Positions 56,262-64,000 of a stretch of 64,000 bases of DNA are shown piece after piece. Both the position numbers and the translations under genes were made by a program. Every line of letters starts with the position of its first letter. Position 1 is the stretch's first letter. Origin of the DNA: Symsagittifera roscoffensis (taxonomy: Eukaryota > Xenacoelomorpha > Acoela > Convolutidae). The stretch covers positions 76,983,786 to 77,047,785 of the forward strand of contig NC_087065.1 of the NCBI RefSeq assembly GCF_963678635.1, in the 5' to 3' direction. Below the pieces are notes generated by a model. The model worked only from the letters and a program-made list of their open reading frames with translations, ran no database searches and was not told where the DNA came from.

Positions 56262-57352
56262 TTACTACCCTCATGAAATCTTCATGATCGACCTCTGACG
56301 CATCTTCATCCTCGAGGCTAAAGCTTATCGCTTTCATGCCCTGTTTGTAGGTTGGGCGTGCTGACACATGATGGTCCGTCAAACTGCATTTTGCACAAGA
56401 GCGTCTCTTGTCCATGTCGTCACTTGGCTTGTACCAATTGTTAATTGGGTAGCTGGTCCATTGTTAAAATTGCCATAAATTTTTTGTAATAGCCAGATCT
56501 CGATGGAGGTTTTCAGTAAAAGATATTCCTTTGACTTGAGTCTCAACTCCTCTGGTGTCGGCGCATTGGTTGAAAGTGGTGTGTATTGTGTCGCTAACAT
56601 CGTTCGAAGCTCGTCATTCTTCACACCGCCGATGAATTTTGAGGCTACTGCTAGATTTATCCTTCTGTTTGACTCATCTGGTTGGCTACGCCTTCTAAGC
56701 ATCTCCAAATCGTCGAAAAATTTGTCTATCGTCTCGTCTTCACGTTCCCTCTTTTTCTCGAAGCGCATCATCGCTTGTTGTCCTTGTACTGCTGAGCCAA
56801 AACGATTTAACAAGTTTTCAAAGAATTTTCAGCAGTGTCCCGCTGGTATTGCTTTTTGGCTATCACGCAGTTTAGGGCTGTCCCTTCCAGGTTACTGGTG
56901 GGCGCACTGAATTCTTGTCTCTCTGTCAAGTCCTCCTCTTCAAATTCAGTTTCATTACCTCTATCCAGGTATCAATACAGCCATCAGATTCGTCTTTATA
57001 GCGTCTTGGTTTCTTAAAAACCCTTCTGGACTTTTCACTGCGTTCACTGGTTCTAGATAACCTCGTAAGCAATGTTTTCAAGAACCTGTTCAGATGTTCA
57101 AAGGCTGTGGCCATTGATGTTGCGTCTCGAGAATGCCCCGCTTGTGCATCATCGCCCTCTGATAGAGGCTCTGTGTTTTTCCTCGTGCTCGAATCGCTGG
57201 GATGACTTCTTCCTTAGTTCGCATGATTCCAGTTCATGGAATCACATCTCCCAGTCGCATGTGTATCTTGCGTCGGTCGTTCGTTTGAGGTCGGTCTTTT
57301 GCCAGTTGAACTTCTTCTGATGTTTGGGCCCCATGGCCTATTGTCCCCTGGG
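56230..57352 (-). pseudogene. gag: gag (body F)
   Basis: Frames 57114-56926, 56813-56379 and 56415-56230 correspond to about 4722-5810 of the left element: RFLKTLLTRLSRTSERSEKS, LLNRFGSAVQGQQAMMRFEK-like, DDLEMLRRRSQPDESNRR, CAKCSLTDHHVSARP. The CCHC knuckle and the N-terminal third are missing; at 57352 sequence changes abruptly to repeat R. Frameshifts divide it. Confidence 0.7.
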
Positions 57353-58600
57353 GTATAAGGGCTTCCCAAATTTTTTTTTACAAAACGTGAAGGGTCTACC
57401 TACACGAATTGGTAATTTTGCTAGAAACAATTTTAAAAAATTTTAATATTATTTTTTCGGATAATTAAAGGCTCTACGAGTAAACTCAATTTCTGATCTA
57501 GTGGTACGAAGATCAACTGGGTCTGTCCAGTAGTTCCAAAGTTATTAACCAAAACGTCTTTTTTCTAAGATTCAAAACTTTTCTCACTGATAGGTTCCGC
57601 CTAACTTTTTTCGCAATTCTTATTGATCAGAGCTTAGAAGGCCTATACGCTTCTAGTTAAATGCAAAAAACCCGATCTAAAACGTTTCAGCAGAAAAAAT
57701 TAGCCAAAAATAATGTTATTTGGACCCTTCCGGAATAATGAATCCACTAAATCAAACACGTTAAGTTCGATTTTACTGTAACCCGGAAGGTTATTGGCAA
57801 ACGGGTTATCAAACCGGTCGATTCAAAAGTGAGCGTTGTCCGAACAAGAATTTTTACTGTCCTAACGCAAACGTTTCAAAAAATTTTCTGCTTTTGTTTG
57901 ATTTTCGGTACCCAATTGGTTCCAACCTTCCCAACAAAAGTTAACCGGTTCCACTAATTATACTAGTACAGTTACGATGTGAAAAACTAATTTAGCGCTT
58001 TTTTCCCTGTCAAAAAAAATCGATATCTCAAAAATCGCGATTTGTGTGGGGATCAAAATATCACTATTTTGACCCTAAAATCCGGTCTGCTTACTGTGTT
58101 TTTCACTGAAAAACTGTATAGGAGTATTAATATAGGCTGTACAAATAATAATATTAGTTATAACCCTCCGGGTTTGGTCAATATCCGAATTAGGGTGCTT
58201 AACTCGAATTTCGCAACTCGGTGGAGGGTCACTTCAGTGCAGTCACTGTCGAGCCCCCCCTCAGATTTATGATTTATGTCTTAATTTTTGTACCAAAATG
58301 GATACAAAAGTTTGTAACGATACCCAACACTCGTTTGTTGTTGTCCTTGAGCCCCTTTTTGTTGCTCCATGCACTGCTTACCGGATCAGTCTTCTGGTTT
58401 AATCCCGAGACCCTTCCAGATTGAGCGCAAATTAGCATTAACATGCTTAAATACTCAAATAACACTACAGTACAAGTACCAGAAACGGTCCACAATTTTG
58501 ATCGTAACGATCCATCCTGATATAAACGCCTGTAACAACAATATATCTAACAACAACAAACCGGAGGATCTATTCACATCTCGTCTGGGGGGATGATTTC
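57350..58600 (+). repeat. R repeat copy 1
   Basis: Begins GGGGTATAAG exactly where gag homology ends. The first ~370 bases recur at 63695-64000, starting with the same bases but with different flanks, so this is a real element boundary. The later part (57830-58570) is the inverted partner of 1196-1945. It contains single CCTTCCGGAATAATG-type motifs like the minisatellite unit. No gene is evident. Could be an LTR or leader of the gag-pol family. Confidence 0.55.
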
Positions 58601-58973
58601 TACTGATTTTATATATTTTTTTACTGTTTTTGATTTTTTCGGTTATTTTTTTAGTTTTGTGATTTTTCTTAAGAACTAAATTACTTTTTGTTTGATTTTT
58701 TGTATATCTTTAAGTGTTTTTGGTCACAAACCTCTCAGGGAACGACGGGACGGCCAATCCCCCTACCCTTCCTGGTACATGATTTTTTGGTCTTAACTAG
58801 GTTAAAAAGCTATTTTCGGGAAATCGGAAGGCTTCCGCAATCCGAACTACCCTTCTGCCCCTGTGGTTAGGGCCTTATTTTGAGCATCCGCTCGGCGCGG
58901 ATTGCTCGTTAACAGTTTTGCCGGTCATGATGCTAAAATAGAATAACACCCAGGAGCGCCATAAAAACATCTA
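58601..58973. other. unassigned spacer
   Basis: T-rich first half (58600-58700), then unremarkable sequence. I see no gene and no second copy in the window. Confidence 0.4.
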
Positions 58974-59873
58974 TGTAACATTCGCCCGGAAGTACATATC
59001 GACGAAAAATAAAACTAGGTTCTAAAATGACTGGCTAGCGTCTAAACACAGCTCTTTATGCTTTTCACCGTCTCTGCCAAAGTCAGTTCCTTTGGTGGTC
59101 TTTCTAACATCGGTTCGACAAAAAACGTTACTGTTTCCGGCTTCGACCAGAACGCTCTAATTATCTTAATTACATGCAGAATCAGTGAGCTCATGGCTGG
59201 GTCTCAGTATCCTCAGACCACCAGGTCACTCCTTAAAACATGGTTACCACTTATTTTTTATTTTACTTATTTTTGTTCAGCAGATAAAAATCATCATCTC
59301 CATCGAAGATGGATCAACCCTTTCCCTTAACTCCTAGCTTCTCATAATCTAAAAACAAATTCAGGTCATGACCAGAAGCTAAAAGTTCATAAAATAGAGA
59401 ATTACAGTTTTCTCCCGAGAAACCGCCGAACTCAGGAATCCGGCCAAATAATAGTCTTTTTTCTTCTCGGAAGGCTGGACACGTCGTCCCAATAACCTTC
59501 CTAAATCTGGGGATTGGTGTTGTAATAATTGTAACGGCACAATCGTTACAACTCGGAATGGTCTGATTGTCGTTTCCTATTTCAATTTCGATCTGTCTCT
59601 CACAACTGTTGTTCACCGTTGTTCTCAACGACTTCTGTTATTCTTTTTTTTTCGCAGTTTTCAATTGTCGTGAAATTTCGACGTTATCACGTGTCTTTCT
59701 TTTCGAACGAATTTCAAAAATTAACATGTCAGTCCAAATTAATGCTTGCGCGATTGTCAAAATGATCGATTAACACCGTTAATGTGCTAAAACAAATAAT
59801 ATCTTCGCGCTCCTATGTCACAATATAATTTCGAATTCGAACTTGCACTTTGATACACTCTGGTCGAATGTCA
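58974..59873 (+). repeat. S repeat copy 4 (LTR-like)
   Basis: Starts TGTAACATTCGCCCGG and ends near GAATGTCAC, about 900 bp. Matches copy 3 in the same orientation and copies 1-2 inverted. The flanks do not show a clear target-site duplication. Confidence 0.65.
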
Positions 59874-60217
59874 CATTGTCTAACGTTATTCAGTCTGACG
59901 TTTTTCGATAGTTTCGTTTCATTCCAGTGTTTCAACGGTGCCAGATAAGCGGAGTGCAGCCTCTAAGTTCACAAATTCCATATTTGTCATATTCCAGTCA
60001 AAATTCCAAGGATTTTGACTGAAATTTGCAATGAAGGCACTCCTAACTGTAACATCGGTTACTATGATACTTTGACCTCCTGATTATCCCCTTAGAAAAT
60101 TCGTCAGTAATTAGTTTTAAATACTAAATTAGGGATGCAAGAAAATTTCAAAGCTGCGAACTTGAAAAATTGATAACACTAGATTCTTTGACTAATGAGT
60201 TTTTCATATTTCCGCAG
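59874..60217. other. unassigned sequence before the Nup88-like exon
   Basis: No repeat relationship or coding frame recognised. It ends in a pyrimidine-rich TTTTTCATATTTCCGCAG, which fits a 3-prime splice site, so it is probably intron. Confidence 0.45.
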
Positions 60218-61057
60218 CAGTTTTTCAGAAACGAAATAATGAATGATTGCAAGAGTTTTTCATGCGTTGGCAAAGTTTTCATATTGACATGGGAATCCAA
60301 TTTGCGCAAATTGCTCTTTTGCTTTATTGCTACTAATGATCCCGTCGCCAAGACATTGGATTTAGGCGATGAACTTGAGATCTCAATATCATGTGTTCCA
60401 GCATTTGAAATAAATTATCTATCTTTAAATACCAGTGAAACTCATGTTTTGGTGAGTGGTTTGAAAGGCACAGTAATGGTCCATATGCCACCGGAAATTA
60501 CACTTTTGAATAAAGAATTGTCTTCCGTGATTGCGTCATCATATGTTGTTGATCGATATGTATACACATCATCGAAAATCCAAGTGAGGCAAAACAAGTG
60601 GTTGGGCAATTGGGAAGAATCAAACCAACAAGATTCCTGGTTCATCGTTTTGGAGTTGCTTTCGACTGGAATAATTCGCGTGTTCAATTTGCTCATCAAC
60701 ACAAGCAGTCATCTCTTTGAAATTTCCCTACCGGGGGAAGTAGGTCAAAACAGTATGCTCGGCGACTTCCTAACGTCGTTTGACACCTTCATTGTAGACA
60801 TGCAATCATTTTCGCTAGTTGCTCTAACACAAAATGGAGATGTTTTCCTGCTAGACGACATAAAATATAATCAATCAGGGACATCTACTGAATAACAGGG
60901 ACCGCTGAGCATCTTGCCAGAAGCTGAAGATAATTACGGAGACAGTTTTTGTCACATTGCAGTCTTACGCTGTGACAAACTGACTGGTGTGTTGATGATG
61001 AATGCGACTGGGGATATACTGCATGGTACCTTGCTTCCTCAATACAACGATACGCTT
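60218..61057 (+). pseudogene. NUP88: Nup88-like nucleoporin exon with in-frame stop
   Basis: 840 bases, 280 codons in one frame, bounded by a 3-prime splice site (CCGCAG, 60217; 60220 is an alternative) and a perfect 5-prime site GTAAGT at 61058. Blocks resemble the Nup88 N-terminal beta-propeller: THVLVSGLKGTVMVHMPPE, LLSTGIIRVFNL, LVALTQNGDVFLL, and QGPLSILPEAEDNYG, the last matching the conserved GPL-x-P-x-AEDNYG stretch of animal Nup88, followed by a short hydrophobic strand and DILHGTLL. Nup88 anchors Nup214 on the cytoplasmic face of the nuclear pore. A TAA at 60893-60895 lies in frame between propeller blades; length around it matches the family, so this is a nonsense change or base error, not an intron. 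Confidence 0.65.
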
Positions 61058-61768
61058 GTAAGTTCTTCAGAAAATAACAATTCTGACCAATGTTTTGACT
61101 AATAATGAAAAAATCATATAATCCGACAACCATCTAAGGTACAATCGTATGTGTTGCCTTTCGTATAAAAAACGTAGAATCGTATAACGTGACCTCAAAA
61201 TACTAAATCAATTAAAGCAACCGGGGTAAGGCTTTTTAGATTGTTTTGGCGCTCGATTATATTTGTTGTCGGAAAATACATCAGAAGAAACTTTGATGGA
61301 AATGAGCCCCCCCTCTAATATCAATCAATCATAAAATACCCATTAAAACAAATCCCTAACTCACAAAAAATAGCCATTTATCGGTTTTGTGTAATTTTAT
61401 TATTTGTCCTATAAACCTTTTAAGGTTTTGTTTTGTATTACTTGTCGTATAATGTGTATAAAACACTGAATCAGACATCATGCTGTTGTAAAAGAAAGCA
61501 AAGAGGTGTTATTATCTTGATATTGAAATCTGGTTCTAGTTTTTTTCCGTAAAGAACTTTGCCAAAAGTAGATGGTGAGCTATGCATATATGTACTGATA
61601 TTGGCGAGTACGCTCAGCGTTCTTCCACTGAGATTTGTTAACAGACGATGAATGTAATTGAGACTCTTTAATAGGTCGTGATGATTTTATGATTTTTCAA
61701 AGTTTTTTTTTTTGGAAAAGTTGTCGTTAAATGCTCTTATCAATCAGAAAAGCTCCCGCCAAAAAAAT
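61058..61768 (+). other. probable intron after the Nup88-like exon
   Basis: Begins with GTAAGTTCTT. No further Nup88-like coding block is visible. Contains AT-rich sequence with several ATCGTATAA-type words and a T-run at 61700-61712. No gene called. Confidence 0.4.
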
Positions 61769-62118
61769 GTCACCAGCGGAGTACCCCAAGGGTCTATCCA
61801 TGGAACACTGCTATTCGTCCTCCTAATCAATGAATGACCTGAAACGATTAAAGAAATGCGATAGTACGGATACGCAGATGGCTTTAAAGCAACAATCCAG
61901 AGCCAAGGTGAAATGAACAAAGCAACAGAAATAATTGAAAAATGGCTTTCTGAAAATAAGATGACACCAAATACAAAGAAGTCTCATATTTTAAACATTA
62001 AAGGAGCAGTAAAAGCCAATCTCATGGGCAGTCCTCTGGAGCCAGCGGAATCCCAACGTGAGCTAGGACTCATTGTACATCAAAACCTATATTGGTCTGA
62101 AAATTGTCAAACCCTTAC
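61769..62118 (+). pseudogene. non-LTR (LINE) reverse transcriptase fragment
   Basis: One frame reads VTSGVPQGSI, LLFVLLINE, TGA (61835), PETIKEMR, TAG (61862), YGYADGFKAT, MNKATEIIEKWLSENKM and GLIVHQNLYWSEN. This is the SGVPQGS ... YADD ... W ... N block order of Jockey/CR1-type LINE polymerases, with YADD changed to YADG. The fragment is cut at about 62118, where inverted gag sequence begins. Confidence 0.8.
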
Positions 62119-62365
62119 GATCCATGTCCCGCCCGATTCTCATCTATGGCAGGGTCCGGATGGACCTCTACTTCTAACATTGCTTTTGTCCTTCATTTTG
62201 ACTCTTGATTTCAACCATTCCTCCTGAATATTTCTTCTCTTTGTCGGTCCGGGTTCGTGCGATCCTTTCCACAAAAGGGTCGTTCATTGCCTTTCTTTGT
62301 TTCTCTGGTATGAATTTCCTAGATTTATCACTTAGTTTAGGTATCCGTGACTTGTCTAGACTCAT
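62119..62365 (-). pseudogene. gag: gag N-terminus (right-end truncated element)
   Basis: ATG at 62365; RIPKLSDKSRKFIPEKQRK continues to GGMVEIKSQNEGQKQC and a stop, with the rest (VEVHPDPAIDENRAGHGS) in another frame down to 62119. It mirrors 3296-3550. The reading over the first 60 codons is cleaner than on the left, where a TGA follows KIART. Confidence 0.7.
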
Positions 62366-63118
62366 TTTAGATTTATCACTTCTTACCGCTTATACTTTCA
62401 ATACGATTGCTAATGTTCTTTTTGTTTGACATAGTGATAACAATAACACAATACAATAAATTCCAAAAGTTTCACCTAAATAGTGACTACGAATCCTTGT
62501 ATGTTATCACAGTACAGCGTGTATTCAATTTATTCACAATGATCAATTATTGGATCTAAGATATGAAACTAGCACAGTCTGATGATATCAATATATATTT
62601 AAAAGATAGTGTACTCACTACCCAATCAAGAACAAATGTTATTGTTTTAAAACTAAAAAGATAAAAAAATATTTTCAAAAAAAATGTGTATGTGTTTCGT
62701 ACTTTAATCAGTCGCAATACAATAATCGAACTTGTTTCTAAAGAAAGAGCTTTCCCTGTTCAGTGTCGCACTACACAGACAAAAGTTGAAGGCAGTAATT
62801 TCCTCAAGTGGGCGTCTATTGCACCCACCCAGTCCTGTGTTACCTATTTGCCTTCAGATTGCCCAATCTAGGCCTACTAAATCCTCAAGCAATCCTTTTT
62901 CCAATTTCCAAAAAAATTCTGGATTTTAATCCACACAAATTAGTGTCAAACTCTTATTTCAATTAGATTTAGTGTCGCGAATATCCGGGCTTAGACCTAT
63001 TTTGTTTTATTCTGGTCTTTTTAAAAGGCAAGTTACCAGTGCAGTCACTGGTTAATAGCATAACTCCTAATAGCCTAATGCTTTTCACGATTTACTTTTC
63101 TTTTTTCTTCTTAAGTAT
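62366..63118 (-). other. leader of the right-end element
   Basis: Inverted partner of 2546-3295, between gag ATG and minisatellite. No conserved coding frame. Confidence 0.55.
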
Positions 63119-63405
63119 TGACAAAATCGCACCCTTCCGACTTGGCAAAATAAGGACCCTTCCGGATTGGCAAAATTGTGACCCTTCCGGATTGGCAAAA
63201 TTAGGACCTTTCCGGATTGGCAAAATTAGGACCCTTCCGGATTGGCAAAATTAGGACCTTTCAGGATTGGCAAAATTAGGACCCTTCCGGATTGGTCAAA
63301 ATAGGACCCTTCCGGATTGGTGAAAATGGGACCCTTCCGGACTGGTGAAAATAGGACCCTTCGCGATTTGGTAAAAATAGGACCCTTTCGAACTGAGACA
63401 CCTCC
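63119..63405. repeat. 25-bp minisatellite, right copy
   Basis: About 11-12 units of ACCCTTCCGGATTGGCAAAA type, the complement of the left array. Units nearest gag carry GGCAAAATT and distal ones GGTGAAAAT, the same order as on the left, so both arrays derive from one ancestor and differ in unit number (about 23 versus 12). Confidence 0.9.
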
Positions 63406-63694
63406 GGGTTTGTAAAAATAGCTTTTCCGGGACTTTAAAAATTCCACTCGAGACCCTTCCCAATACGATCTCCGAGTCTATTGTGCTATATGAATTAACA
63501 GGGAAGGGTGTATTCCGGCTTATGATCCTTCCGGATTGAAGCTAAGCTGCTTAGTTGACAAATCTTTTGAACTGTGAAGGTTCTTATAATTAGCTTAGTC
63601 TTGACTTGATTATCGTTCTATGGGTTTGTTATCCCTCCCTTTTTGGCTAGAATAGCGTAAAATTGCCTTATTGAGTCGTCACTACCCTTTGGTA
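63406..63694. other. unassigned sequence between minisatellite and R
   Basis: The first ~30 bases (CCTCCGGGTTTGTAAAAATAG) mirror 1961-1988 of the left arm. The rest has no partner in the window; two isolated CCTTCCGGATTG motifs occur near 63520. No gene. Confidence 0.4.
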
Positions 63695-64000
63695 GGGGTA
63701 TAAGCGCTTTCCAAAAAAAAATTACAAAACGTGAAGGGTCTACCTTCACAAATTGGTAATTTTGCTAGAAACAATCTTAAAAAACTTTTAAGCTTATTTT
63801 ATCGAACAATTTATGGCTCTATGAGTATCAAGATGAATACCAAGATCAACTGGATTTGTCCAGTAGTTCCAAAGTTATTAACCAAAACGTCTTTTTTCTA
63901 AGGTTCAAAATTTTTCTCCATGATAAGTTCCGCCTATTTTTTTTTCGCAATTCTTAATTTTTTGGCTTAAAAATTTTTGATCCGAGCTCAGAAAGCCTAT
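63695..64000 (+). repeat. R repeat copy 2 (runs off the window)
   Basis: Starts GGGGTATAAGCGCTT and matches 57350-57660 with scattered substitutions (for example ACAAAACGTGAAGGGTCTAC and GTCCAGTAGTTCCAAAGTT). Its different left flank shows that the start is a true boundary. Confidence 0.65.

Noticed and set aside
60442-60702. 86-residue minus-strand frame opposite the Nup88-like exon
   Set aside because: Shadow of the plus-strand frame, which has family-like blocks and splice sites.

Overview
This is eukaryotic, AT-rich, repeat-dominated DNA from an animal, probably an invertebrate; the sequence does not let me name a species. Almost everything in it is transposable-element sequence. The one recognisable host-type sequence is a stretch resembling the nucleoporin Nup88 beta-propeller (60218-61057). 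I find no bacterial features, CRISPR array, rRNA or tRNA.

Layout. (1) 1-3295: two copies of a ~0.9 kb LTR-like repeat ('S'), an 'R' block, a 25-bp minisatellite and a leader. (2) 3296-10850, plus strand: a decayed Ty3/gypsy-type gag-protease-RT-RNase H-integrase set with frameshifts and lost catalytic residues. (3) 10851-13170: a 73-bp inverted scrap of the same family, a fragment of another transposon protein, and an inverted S copy. (4) 13171-57352, minus strand: a tandem array of six related gypsy-like bodies (A-F, in order of rising coordinate) separated by six ~0.6 kb LTRs (L1-L6) that neighbours share. Body A is the most complete downstream of pol, and body F is the only one that reaches back to gag. 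(5) 57350-64000: R and S copies, the Nup88-like exon, a LINE reverse-transcriptase fragment, then a truncated gag start, leader and minisatellite that mirror the left end, so the window is bounded by large inverted repeats.

The most notable content is the region downstream of integrase in the array, called ORFx here (~9.6 kb, 13803-23397 in body A). Reading along the minus strand it holds an acidic linker, a macro-domain-like module (best copy 51208-51677), a ~0.36 kb non-coding gap with an AT palindrome, a small protein, a coiled coil, an SGNH/GDSL-hydrolase-like module (only in body A, 19530-20723), a second SGNH-like module (18410-19480) and a long C-terminal region with a cysteine cluster. 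A Ty3/gypsy element carrying macro and SGNH modules is unusual as far as I know. Domain calls rest on visible motifs only.

History that can be read. All six bodies share the same nonsense codons in ORFx, so the array grew after coding ability had been lost. Bodies A-E share a fold-back hairpin joining LTR to mid-RT, so they descend from one aberrant reverse-transcription product. D and E share a second internal deletion, C and F share the SGNH deletion, and B-C is near-identical to E-F, which points to recent block duplication. No copy in the window looks able to move by itself.
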